From NCBI GenBank assembly GCA_963924555.1, contig OZ004587.1:3100001-3164000 (forward strand): a DNA stretch of 64,000 nt, in the 5' to 3' direction. Within the stretch, counting starts at the first letter, position 1. Every line of letters starts with the position of its first letter. Source of the stretch: Crambe crambe (lineage: Eukaryota; Porifera; Demospongiae; Poecilosclerida; Crambeidae). This document shows positions 1-11,702 of the stretch, piece by piece. The notes under the pieces were generated by a model, which worked only from the letters and a program-made list of their open reading frames with translations, was not told the DNA's origin and did not search any database. Both the position numbers and the translations under genes were made by a program.

Positions 1-404
1 TTCCGAAGATTATTACTCCAAATGCACTTGAAATCACTCCATATGCAACAGAGATCCCACAACCAGCCATGTATAAGAACATAAGAAGGAATTGAAGAAT
101 TATCATCTGCATGGTAGCATGAGCATACTCAAAGTCTTAACCAGCTAAGACCAATTGCTATAATTACACACTATGCAATACTCACAATGACATGGAATAC
201 TGTAGCGTTAGCATTCAGACAACGGATGTTACAAACCCTTAGAATCACGGCGAGGAGCTCCACTAAAGTAGCAAGTGAAGATAGGGCCACTAGGAATCCA
301 AAGGGTCCAAGGAATGATGGTATTGAGTTTCCCCTGGAAACTGCAAGATCAATAGCTATCCCCAGAGCAGCTGTTCCACTGGCTAAGGCTGGGACTGAAC
401 CAAA
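1..404 (-). CDS. Four-helix membrane protein gene, partial (copy 1, two exons)
   Basis: Two exons of a small multi-pass membrane protein, cut by the window start. Exon 186-404 follows an acceptor (TTTTTGCAG) and ends at a GTGAGT donor. It encodes FGSVPALA followed by a long hydrophobic stretch (FGFLVALSSLATLVELLAVI). The next exon, 106 down to 1, begins MIILQFLLMFLYMAGCGISV and continues off the window. Both introns are phase 0. The same exon pair recurs at 20327-20551 and 20089-20214 with conserved splice sites and mostly silent or conservative differences, which supports both as coding. The first exon with the start codon was not found. Topology resembles MARVEL-type tetraspan proteins, but no diagnostic motif is visible, so no function is assigned. 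It is part of the 1-5250 segmental duplication. Confidence 0.6.
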
Positions 405-880
405 CTGCAAAAATATGTAGCTATAATATTATAGTAAGAGAAATGCAGGGCATTGTGGGGTGAGCCTGTGGAAAAATATGCAATATTGAATCCAAAACTC
501 AACTTGGCACAGAGAATCGATACCTTAAAGGTACAGTCTTGATCCTTTAAATGCTGAATAAATATTTGCTTTTGGTCGATTGGCCAATAGGCACTAGACA
601 CTTTTTTGATCAAACTGTAACGTGCAGCTGTTACACTTGCAGCTCGGAAGCAATGTGTTGTTTTTTTTTGTGCTTGTGCATGTTATTGTGGATTGCTTGA
701 TATGTGGTTCAAAGTACTTCTGCATGTTATTATGGATTGCTTGATATGATGTGGTTCAAATATAGTGAGTGTGCACAGCGAGCGAGCTGGTTCTCAGGTC
801 ATAACTCATTGAAATCGTATAAATATATATGTCTACACTCCAAAATGCCCCAGACTACATAATTATGATAGGTGTCATAG

Positions 881-1701
881 CATAGATTGTATAGACTACG
901 TAACCGGGATTGGAAACGCAATATAAACTGCCTGGCCACTCCTCAATGCGCATGCCCACATTAATTAATACAACAAGAAAAAAGACAATAATAATCAAAT
1001 TTGGGTATTAAGTGTGCAGCCATTGATCCTGGTGATTTCTTTCAGGTTCTTCTTCACCTCTGCACCTTCTTGTACTCTGCCCGAACTATAAGTGAAGATT
1101 TTGAAGCCTCCCTATCTGTTCATCATCCCTGAGGACTATAATATTAAAAATTAATGTACTCTAATCATTGAGCTTTTTCTCGGCAAGGGAATGTACACAT
1201 TTGGAAAGCATAGGTGGAGGGCATGAAGGAATAACTACTTGTTATGAATATAAATTGGGGTCACTAGAAACAACTTCACCTTTTCAAAAAAGGTACGCAA
1301 AGACACACCCAGCAAATGTGAACTATTGGCTGAAACTCTTGAATACATGTAAAGTTCACTACAATTTAGGTATGAGGGCATGAAGTAGAGTGTATACTAA
1401 ACTCTGAAACTGTAAGTTGCAAATTTATTCTTTCATGTAAGGAGATACAGCACAGGTACACAAAGCCAAAACAGGCTAAAACAGGCTGGTGTATGCAGCA
1501 AAAAATTTGCTTTTTTCACGAGTAAGGTGGTGAAGTTACTAGCAATACTATGGACTTACTTCTGAACTTCGAGAGGTCGATTCCTCCACGTTAGGCTTTT
1601 TCAGCTCTTCCATGCACCGCAAGACGGATTGTACCGCGCAGGTTGTATTGTTGCTATGGGGCGTTTCCAATCCCGGTTACGTAGTCTATACAATCTATAT
1701 G
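881..1701. mobile_element. Non-autonomous inverted-repeat transposon, P-like ends
   Basis: An 821-bp element bounded by about 40-bp inverted repeats. The left end reads CATAGATTGTATAGACTACG and the right end is its reverse complement with one 2-bp insertion (CATATAGATTG). Both continue into GTAACCGGGATTGGAAACGC. A 7-bp direct repeat, GTCATAG, flanks it at 874-880 and 1702-1708 and is read as the target duplication. The CATAGAT terminus and 7-bp duplication match the larger P-type element at 10746-16111. No transposase is encoded. A short minus-strand stretch inside (about 1020-1110) is open and coding-like, but it is not recognised. Confidence 0.75.
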
Positions 1702-1708
1702 GTCATAG

Positions 1709-4700
1709 TGTACTGTGTGCATAATCCGCATGTTCCAATTGTAATTGATCTTGATTGTTTTCTACAGCAATCATCTTAGGCTTATCGAAGTAGGCGGTAA
1801 GCTGCCTGCATGGTTGGAACCACTCCTTATATGGCTGTCTCCGACAGCAATATCTTAGCTGAAAAGCACAAAATTAATGAGTTGGATTGAGCCTATCAGC
1901 TATGTACTTTAATTACTTGCTCACTCGCTGTCAAATGTTGCATATCGCCCTAGTAATAATCATATAGCTAGCTGTGATTAAGAAAGGATTATAATCTGTA
2001 GAAACATACAATCATTGCTGAAATCCTGGTGCATATTTCAACTTGTCCTGTTGGAAATGAACAGATAGCACAACAACACATCTCTCACTTGGAATATGAC
2101 TGGAATTTTTTTTTTGTCCTATATTGAAGCATGAAAGTATGTAATAATCTTGGAATAGCCATGAAATGAAGTATTATGATGTAGCTGAAATGAAAATACT
2201 ACTGTAGGAATGCTTGTTAAACTTTGTTGTCAAATAACTACTGGTATCATAACAAGAGTGACTCCATAACTCCCGAGTTACTCATGGTTCCCAGTTAGGC
2301 CTAAATGATTTCTCCTGTCACTCCTGACTAAACTTATGATGCAAATGACCCCTCCCATTGAATTTGTTGCAAGGGGACTCAGAGTCATTGCCTCCTGAGA
2401 CTGGTTAGGACACAGTGACTCCTTAATTTATAAAAATCTCACTAGCTTGCTCTTCAGTTTAATCCTCAACACATACATAGCATGGCATTGGTGGAGGAAC
2501 CTATGAGACCAAAAGGGCAACTGCCTGGCTTTAATCATTACTCATGTGGCTACTGCAGTTAGTTAAAGCTAGCACCATAAAGTCTTCTTCAGGGGTATGG
2601 GGAAAGAATTAGGAACTGAATTTAGAAATATATCCTACTGCATGTAAGTTACATGGGCTGGGATCCACTGTATCACTATGTGGCTATGAGCTTATTAGCA
2701 CATCATGCTTTCTATACTGAAGCCATAAATATTAACACCAAAGCAATATTGTGAGTTTAATATAATAAAATGAAAACATAGTAATTAGCTATTGGAGTGC
2801 ATCCTGTATGTGGTGCTCCAGTTATCATCAGAATGCAATTATATAAATGCTTATGGTAAACCCTAAATGTTTTATAGGAGCATAATGGCAGATGTGTGTA
2901 CATGTGGAGGAAGAATACTGTTGACACTTGGGCTTCTATAAGTGAAATAAAACTATTCTGTTGCCTACATCCAGAATGCAAAACCAGTGAACCTTTTCAC
3001 TATTATACCATTTCATTTTCAGAATTTCCCTGGCTAGCTGCATGAATTCCTACACTTATAAGCATTGTTTAGCTTTATGTGCATGCAGCTGGCACAGAAT
3101 CCTTTATAGGTAGTCTAGATTGTAGGACTGTGTAAACACTTACCATTTACTTTGTAGCATTATACGTAGTTACTACTTGTAAAAATAAAAGTGCATCTAT
3201 AGTGTATGTATTCAGTGTGCGTTGCACACCTAGTGTGTGTGTGTTTGTTTAGTGTGCATATAAAGTTTCTGTTTTTACAGCGTCATCATCTTGTGCTCAT
3301 TACCTTATGATACATGAACCCCATACACTCCCTTCCTTTTATTTGCACAAAAAACAATGACATGCATGGCACCAGTGAGTGTGGTATGCCAATAAATGTA
3401 GTGCTTGTAGATTAGTAAGGAATGATGGAATATTCCTCTTATGATGCTATTCACACTGATCAGAAGTGTGCTATGAATTATCTATGTCAAGTCCAATGTA
3501 TGGGTATGGATTTAACTGACTTCTAGCATGGAGTAAGGTATAAGGGAGCAGCATATTATTTCCAGTCACTCTTCAGCACTAACAGATTCATTAGCACTCT
3601 ACTTCTAAACTACAACAGTGATGACTACCAAATATTTCTATGAATATAATAATCCCTAAACTAGTCTGCATCCACTCCACTATGTAGCCAAAAAAAATTA
3701 TTTCAATACATCATGCATAATAGCTAAGTGGCTAATTTTGGTCATCTTTGAACTTTCATTATAAACTTTTTTCTATGACTGCATGTACTAAAAAGATTTC
3801 TTAGCTATATATAATTTATACTTAATACTACATACATGCGGATTGATATTGGAAAGGGAAAACTGGCAAAAGATCTGGATGAGAAATATAAAGGTAACTA
3901 CACTGATTCTTGATTTCTCTGATATTTTCCACGTTTGTTCTTATTCAAACTATCCCACCCACACAAATACAACCTCTAGTTGCATGCACCATCTGCTGTG
4001 GTGGATTATCACACTCAGATTTTACCTAGTACTGTGGAAAAGATTATAGTTTGTACAGTATTTTTTGGATAACACTGATTGTGATGATTCAATTGAGGTG
4101 ACCAGAATTACACTGACCGGAATTATACACCCTCCTTACTTCACTGGAATGGTTAGCATGTAGCATGCAGAATTACGTATGCTTTTTGAGTAGGGCACAT
4201 GTATAGTAGTGCATATTGCAGTGAACTTACTGATAATGGGCTACATGCAGTATGAGCATGCAGCTTCAAAAAGTTTGTAATACTGCTTTAATCGGATCTT
4301 AACTCCAGGGGAACTACCTCTATTAAACAAAAAGGCTTCCATACATTGCTACTTAGATTGCATGACTCCACACAGTAAATAGACACAGAGCGTACTGGGA
4401 ACACCCTTGGGTACTTTGATACATTCCATGTGTGCTTCATTGGTACTCAACTAGCTGAGGAAGCACCCAAATAATTAGCAACTCGTGCCAATTTAGCTAA
4501 CACTTTTTGTCCCTCAAGGACAACCAAATAGATATTGCATTTTAGAGAAAATGCTGTAATGTGAACATTATTTCCAGTTACACCTGCACAAAAATTAGTG
4601 GGCAGAGTTTTGTCATGCAAAACAGCCAACAAGATACCAAAGGTAGCATAGATTGTTTATTATAAGCTTATGAACTGTAAAAGCCTATAGGCTGGAAATT

Positions 4701-5250
4701 AAGCCTATGGTGATTTTCCACATGACTCTGCTGTAGCTTTCATGGCTGACTAGCTGGTTCAAATTCCATAGCTAATGAGCTACCTACATAGAGAAGAGAA
4801 TATGGCGTCCTGCTAACCTCACTGCACTATCTGTGTTTTCCTAGCGAACTAGCTGGAAGATGGCATATAATTTTTGGCTCTAGTACAGTTGTAGTAAGTA
4901 TACTCTAGAGGGCCTGTAAGAACAGAAACATTACAACTTAGTATCTATAGGCCTATGCATAGTTGCATGGCTATAGACTACCAATGAAATATATAGCTAA
5001 GATGGATCAAGGGTTTTTGACCACTGGGTTTGTTTTGTTTTTTTCTTAGGTTCAATAACCTTTTAATACGCAGGCTTGACTTAAACCTGAATAATTATTT
5101 TAACAGCCTAAATTTAAACCATAACTCGAACTCCTTTATTTTAGTAGCTAGTTATAGCTAGTTGCTGACCTTTTTAGAATTCTTCAATCGCACTAGACCT
5201 CCCAAATGACAATTAAATAACGATTGCTACTGCATTTGCAATTGGGCCAC
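1709..5250. repeat. Segmental duplication unit 1 (partner 20.6-25.0 kb)
   Basis: No gene is recognised here. Long blocks recur in the same order at 20.9-25.0 kb. These include 1990-2480 with 20925-21330, 2790-2900 with 21670-21760, 4580-4720 with 24300-24470, and 5160-5215 with 24930-24985. A short block at about 4085-4125 recurs inverted at about 24050-24090. Identity by eye is high in blocks, with many indels. ORFs here are short and not shared between the copies, so they are treated as chance. Confidence 0.7.
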
Positions 5251-5409
5251 TTAATTTAGTTTCATGTAACTGGATGCGGGCATGCGCACTCGAACTCGCC
5301 CCCCACCGCAATCTAAAATACGCTTATTGCATACTTACGTTTTCTTGAAGCCATAAAACGCTCTTGCTGGCTCCGCATAAGGCTATCCGTGACGGGTGAT
5401 GGTCATTCT

Positions 5410-5830
5410 GTTATAGTAAGGGCGTAGCTAGTCTCGCTAGCCAGCCGCACTTTTGTTTTTGCGAGAGGGATTGACATACGACAGAATCTATGTTGCGCGT
5501 GGCTCATAAGCATGCAATTATCTGGCCGGCCTGCCATGTGTCTCTACCGGAAAGTTCTATCAGTGCAGCAATCTCTGCTGCTGCCAACAAGTTGGACTAT
5601 CAAGCAAGCAAGATTTATAGCTTTGTTTCGGGAAGCATTGTGTATCTTCCAACGGGTAGGTCAGAATAGTTAGCTATAGACTAGTTGGACTGCAAGACCT
5701 TTCTTGGCGCTTGAGTCGGCCATGCTACGCCTGAGTAAGCTCATATATCTATGATCTCAGACGGACCTGATTTTTAATTGTGTGCGCACTTGTAAATTAT
5801 TATCCCACAAGTCACGTGATTGAAAGTGAC
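5410..5830. repeat. Interspersed repeat, copy 1 of 3
   Basis: Shares a long block with 33800-34030 and 42685-43150. The order is: a GTCTCGCTAGCCAGCCGCAC start, a conserved core (GCTGCCAACAAGTTGG, then ATCAAGCAAGCAAG), a CTTCCAACRGGTAGGT junction, GACTGCAAGACCTTTCTTGG, and an end near TCCCACAAGTCACGTGAT. A reading frame is open through the core here, but it is frameshifted in the other copies, so it is treated as transposon sequence and not a gene. Confidence 0.7.
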
Positions 5831-6049
5831 ATTCTCTCAGGGAGCCCTTTGGGCCTTCATTGCAGCCTTGGAGTCAGTGCGTGAATAGTATTAAATGCTC
5901 GCTGCGCTCGCTCCCTTGCATGCAGGAGCCTTATAATACATAGGCCAGCGAACTGGCCTATGAGGTCAAAGGTCAGCTCAGCACAGCAATCAACCCGCTG
6001 AACCGCCTTCGGCGGGTCGATACACCGTGACTTCGTCCCCAGTCTCTCA

Positions 6050-6550
6050 TGTGTGCACGGAAGGGGGGGAGGGGAAGAAAGAGAGCCTGGTACACACTGG
6101 CTGCGCATCATATGCTCAGGTTTTTCACAGAAATATGTGAATTTGTAATTCTTCGGTTCATTCTACGTACAAATGCGTAATACAAATGATGTCATTGATT
6201 TATAATGTCTACAATTCCTAGTGGTAGTAGCAGTGCTAGTTTGAAGAAGACAGATTTGGATTAGCGATCTCTCCTTGAAGGATAAGCCTGTCAATCAGAG
6301 CCGTTTGCGAAGGAAGCAGCATATTCCTAAATCCTCCCTTTTGTGATGGAACACCAGTATAACCAACTTGACGCTTCCAAGAGCTGCACTCTACTGATAG
6401 TTTCTCCTGATGTATTGGTAGATTGTACATCGAAGCATCATTGCGCATCATAATTATATAACGTGCTGGGCAGCAAAAGTCGCACGTGATGAAATTTACA
6501 ATCACCCTCTCTTTCTTCCCCTCCCCCCCTTCCATGCGCATGCAAGAGCA
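6050..6550. mobile_element. Putative MITE with purine-rich inverted repeats
   Basis: A purine-rich block at about 6058-6090 (GGAAGGGGGGGAGGGGAAGA and following AAGAGAG) is matched by its reverse complement at about 6505-6540. This gives about 30-bp inverted repeats around a 420-bp interior. ORFs across it are not recognised. No target duplication could be fixed, so the ends are approximate. Confidence 0.45.
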
Positions 6551-6690
6551 TGGAGATGAGGCTAACATGCAATCAGGATCTAATTAGCCTTGGAGCCGGA
6601 GGCAGAGCCAGCAAGAAAAACATGCATTGAAGCCACCAAGAGAGTGTTCTTCGTACTATCAGCATACGTTTCTGCCACATCCACTCAATC

Positions 6691-6879
6691 ATGACCAACC
6701 TCCTCTCATCTCTTATCATCTTCTCTCTCTCTCTCATTCACGTAGGTGCTGCAAAGAGTCTTGTATTCACTTATGTGTCATACAAGCAAAAGATTTTTAT
6801 CCATACCCATAAGAATGGATGTGGTCAATATTCTACACTAAATAATGGCTATTGCTTGCTTCGCATTTCTGGCCTATAA
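6691..6879 (+). CDS. Possible small secreted peptide (62 aa), doubtful
   Basis: The reading frame begins MTNLLSSLIIFSLSLIHVGA, which resembles a signal peptide, and continues for about 40 polar residues to a stop. The same DNA recurs at about 27465-27650 in the flank of the intact beta-helix gene. There the hydrophobic core is shortened by a TCTC-repeat deletion and the frame is not kept. That argues against a conserved peptide. A GTAGGT donor-like site lies directly after the signal-like part, so it could alternatively be a first exon. Confidence 0.2.
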   Translation: MTNLLSSLIIFSLSLIHVGAAKSLVFTYVSYKQKIFIHTHKNGCGQYSTLNNGYCLLRISGL

Positions 6880-7079
6880 ATGATTGTGCTCTGTACAAGA
6901 GGGGAACATCAACCTCATACCCATGCAGTGAGCCTGTGAGGTATCAGGACTGGTCACTAGCTGAGCTAATTCATTAAATTTTTTGCTAGTATTAGAGGAA
7001 ATTTTGGAGCCACTTTAAAAACCCACCTGAAATCAGAATTGGATAGTTATTTTTATAATTTAAATCCCCTTCAAAGTAA

Positions 7080-8560
7080 ATAAAATCAAACCATATCTAG
7101 GAATCTGAGACCACACACAGTAACAGCTACAGTTAAAATTAAAAATAATGTGCAAGGTTCTTCAATCAATGATTCCCATAGGTTAATGACTGAGTGTGTT
7201 ACATATCTGGGATCTGAAGGAGGAACGAGTGGAGCTCTTTCAGCATCACTCACATTTTTAAATCTCCTTAGAAAATAGGCTAATTTTGAAGTGAATTTAA
7301 GCCACACTTGATTTGGCAATGTACAGGAGATGGAAATGATAATAGATGATCCCTACCATGATCACAAATACCATTCCAACAAGTGAATAAACCAGTGCCA
7401 AAGAGTTTATTTTGTTGGATGTGAGAGAATAATCAGGTTCAAGTAGACCAAAGCTTCTATGGCATTGACATAAAAACTCTTATAAATTTTGACAGAGAAC
7501 CAAGCAATGACTATTAAAGCAGTAAATGTTGTGATGATGGCTAGAAGGCTATTGTCAGTTCCGCCAATTGAATGAGAAAATGATGTAGAGGGAGACCAGT
7601 CCAGTAATGTGTGTGTTTCTCATAGGGAGCATAGTAGGAGTCTAGTAGTGGCTTCATCCTAATCATGAACCAATGGAGGCATCTATTCTCAGAGAAATAA
7701 TAGAGCTTGTAACCCAAAAGAAGAAAGATGGTGTAAGGAAGAAAGAAGAAAGCAATGAATATGGAGCCGACTACTGCTAGTATCAGGTGCTGTGACTTCA
7801 AGTAATGTATATTGGCATCCTTAAACCATGCACTGACTTTCTTATTGCCTGGATACTCTAATTGTACTGAAGAGAAAATTTCGATGAGAGTTTTCAATAT
7901 TTTAGTGTAGGACATGAGTAAGAGAGTAGCCAGGACAGCTATAGGGTTGTGTGACCAGTGAAAGATATATACTGATGATGCTTCTGCTGTTATTGCTCCA
8001 CCAACAGATCCATTATTTTTACTCATGGTCGTATTTCCGATACAGCTAACATTGCTTCTGTAAATGAATATGGCAGTTCCTGAATTGCCTGTAACAGTGA
8101 TGTCATGGTATGTTACTCTAGTCAATTTAGTAACTACAGCTCCACCAGTATGTGAAGCTGAGTTGTTGTTTAAGTTTGGTGACAATGCAGTACATTTTCA
8201 CTGTTCAAAGTAAATACTACCAGCTTCTACTGCAAAATTGTTACTAAATTTATTATTTTTATTGAACAGTTCTGATTGAGATGCATAAATGGCACCTCCT
8301 CTGTCCTTTGCACTATTTCCAATGAAGAGATTTCCATTTAAATTGATGTTACTATTATCTGTTATAAGCATAGCTCCACCATCGTATGCAGTGTTTCCAA
8401 TAAAGTTGCAGTTTTCAATAGTGACATTAGAGTGACTCAAATATACTGCTCTCATTAAGCATTTAGCTTGATCATTTTGAAATTTCACATCAAGAAACAA
8501 AAATTTATTGCCATTAATGATACTCAGAACTGATGAGTTTTTCTGTATTCCATCAGTAAA
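7080..8560 (-). pseudogene. Truncated beta-helix/multi-TM membrane protein (copy 1)
   Basis: A decayed copy of the gene at 28340-31888. It retains the GGA-repeat region (8198-8500 and the first part of 7541-8185), then jumps directly into the C-terminal transmembrane region. About 1.75 kb corresponding to 29180-30925 of the intact copy is missing, with the junction near 7947-7955 at a TGTGACCAGTG stretch. The reading frame is broken at about 8190 by a stop, and near 7540 by loss of a stretch present in the intact copy. The N-terminal signal region beyond 8560 is absent. The C-terminal tail (DAERAPLVPPSDPRYVTHSV) is preserved at 7086-7319. It is not expected to make a functional protein. Confidence 0.9.
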
Positions 8561-8823
8561 TGAATGCAGAAGAATAATAGGGTGGCAATACTATAATGGC
8601 ATAGAGTTTCACCTTTGGATGGTGACTGGCCTGTTTGATCTTTTTGGGGGGCCTGACCTCTTTCTGCCAAACAGTGTCCTTTTACAAGTGATAAAAATGT
8701 ACTTAAGGGGCATTTTTAAGTTTTGAGGTCACATATATTCCTCCTGGCTTGAAACAGTTCGTGCACCTTCTGTATCCAGAATATTATTACAGCCATAGTA
8801 GTTATAATTATAGATATTAATAC

Positions 8824-9565
8824 CTGTCATTAGGTCCTTTGGTGACTCTCTCAAGGTCATAATTTGTCGTAATCAGATCCTTTACTTCAATATCTTCACG
8901 AGATTTACCAAGAGAGCAATATAAAATATTGTGTTCTTCCACTCCAACATCACTGAACTGATAAGAAATAAACATGTATCATATGTAGCTGGGGAAAGAA
9001 ATGACTTAGAATAGATGAAACAGTCACAGTCATTATGAGTATACCTCTTTGGTTCCTCCATTATGGCAAAAAGTGCAATATGACTGACTTAAATATGAGA
9101 AGGTAAGGAGTGCATCTTCCTGCATAAAAATGAAATTGAGAGCTCCATAGTTTCATTATTAATCTAGATAGTATCAGTGTGTTAAACTACTTACGTTAAT
9201 ACATTCTGTCAATTTGTTTATTAAGCACTGCAAACCTTCAGCAGCATCCTGTTGTGCAGAACCAACTAGGCTACTCTTGAGCATGGACTAGAAGAAAAAT
9301 TGTTTAAGTAATAAACGATTTCAGATTTTGTCACCTTTAAGCATAGAATATTCACTGATTGATGCATGTCCAATGACTTACAGATATCACAATACTCAGC
9401 CTGGACTTCATTGGTGCTTCTCATACCTTTTGGTATCATATTTTATAGCTAGTTACATCATGGTATTTGCAGAACTTACCATGGAGGAAGTGATGAATAT
9501 TTGTTCCATTTATTAATAACTGTATGCATGATATCAACCAACAACTGTTCTCTTTGTTGGTAATT
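8824..9565 (-). CDS. USP-like (peptidase C19) deubiquitinase gene fragment, five exons
   Basis: Five short exons with good GT..AG sites: 9480-9565, 9335-9426, 9195-9287, 9045-9119 and 8824-8957. All four junctions keep one open frame. Exon 1 carries NKENSCWLISCIQLL, resembling the USP Cys box (NxxNxCxxxSxxQxL). Exon 3 carries GSAQQDAAEGLQCL, resembling the QQDAxEFL box about 65 residues later. Exon 4 carries a CTFC zinc-ribbon half. The His box and second CxxC were not found; sequence below 8824 runs into the beta-helix pseudogene, so the gene is probably 3'-truncated. An upstream ATG exon with a proline run (9848 down to 9642) may be its start, but the frame does not join cleanly. It lies just downstream of the integrase gene on the same strand. 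Active-site Cys is present; activity is doubtful because the end is missing. Confidence 0.55.
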
Positions 9566-9922
9566 CTACAGTATTTTTTCTGGTTGAGTTGGGAGTGAAG
9601 GTGGAGGAAGTTTATTAGTTAACCTTCACTTACCACATTGCTTAACGTAAGTTTTTCTTCAGAGATGGCACAGAATTTCTTTGCAGGAGGGGGAAGTTCA
9701 TAAACGTAGCAATAGTAGTAGCTGCAGCAATAGCAGGGGGAGGAGGAGGAGGAGGAGGAGGAGGAGGAATTTCAGATTTTGGACATGAAGGAATGCCTTC
9801 AATTTTAACAAGAAAGCTATGACCCCATGGAACTGTTGTATCATACATAACACTTTAGCTTTTGATATGGGTCCAACTATAAATTATTTAACACCCTTGT
9901 ATTATTAGCTAGTGAAATTAAC

Positions 9923-10717
<795 letters not shown>

Positions 10718-11702
10718 TCTTAAGTGTTTGGTTAGTTCGTTCATCCATAGATAATACAGTACCTCCAGTGGATATGAAATGCCCGCGTATACGGATGATA
10801 TACGGAGTTTTTGCGGAATAATCACTGTAACGCTTGACGACGATGTTCTAACTGCAACTGCAGCGCAGTTCTGTCCATTTCTCACTTTTCCTTTTCACTC
10901 CATGCAACTCTAGTGCGCGGAATTCACTAATATAATAGTCGAGTAAGTGAATGTTACTTAGTTTATAGCTTAAAACTACACCAAAAAATTAAGGGAGATG
11001 GTATTATATAGTTACTTGGACTGAAATAATACTTTTGTTAGATTATAATTATCATGCATTGAAAAAAAGAGCAACCTGAAAATCCTTACCTTGTGGGAGA
11101 CCGGGAGAAAGTAAAAACAAATGAAAAATATTGTTATGGTGGTTAAAAATAGCAACTCAAGACTCAATAATGGCTGACATGTTTGTTAGATTTTCGTCCA
11201 CATGATAATGTTGGGATAGCAATTTTTCACATCTTTATACAGTTAAAGGGTCAGTGCACCGGGAGAAAGTGTCATTTTCAGGGACTAGTCACTCCTTCAC
11301 ACTTTGTGGCACTATCAAAACACACATGCTGTCTCTATGTAGCTAATTGAAAAATTGCCTATGGCATAATTCAGTATTTGGACCATAAAAATGGCAACAA
11401 AGTTACAATAGCAACATTAATGTATCATTCAACCATTGGCATGCATAACTTAGTTCTAGGGACTGGCACATTATGCTTTTTTGCTTCCCTTATTCTATTC
11501 TTTAATTCCAGCTTTAGTAAGTCATTATTCTTTTTTTACTGACCTATTATTCTTTCATACCTTAAATAGCTAGCCATTTGCTTCTCACTATCACTAGCAG
11601 ACAAGTTTGGTCAAGTGTGTAGTCTCACACGTGCAGCTTTAAGGTAAATACAGGGGGCTTAGCTAGCTAGTTGTATAAATCTTGAGATTAGATACTGTAG
11701 CA

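Noticed and set aside
1020-1110. Minus-strand coding-like stretch (VKKNLKEITRINGCTLNTQI) within the small P-like element
   Set aside because: It is open and follows an AG acceptor, but it is under 30 codons, has no recognised family and no partner exon, so it was not listed as a gene.
5560-5670. Open frame through the core of the three-copy repeat as a coding exon
   Set aside because: The other two copies are frameshifted at different points, so the frame is not conserved.
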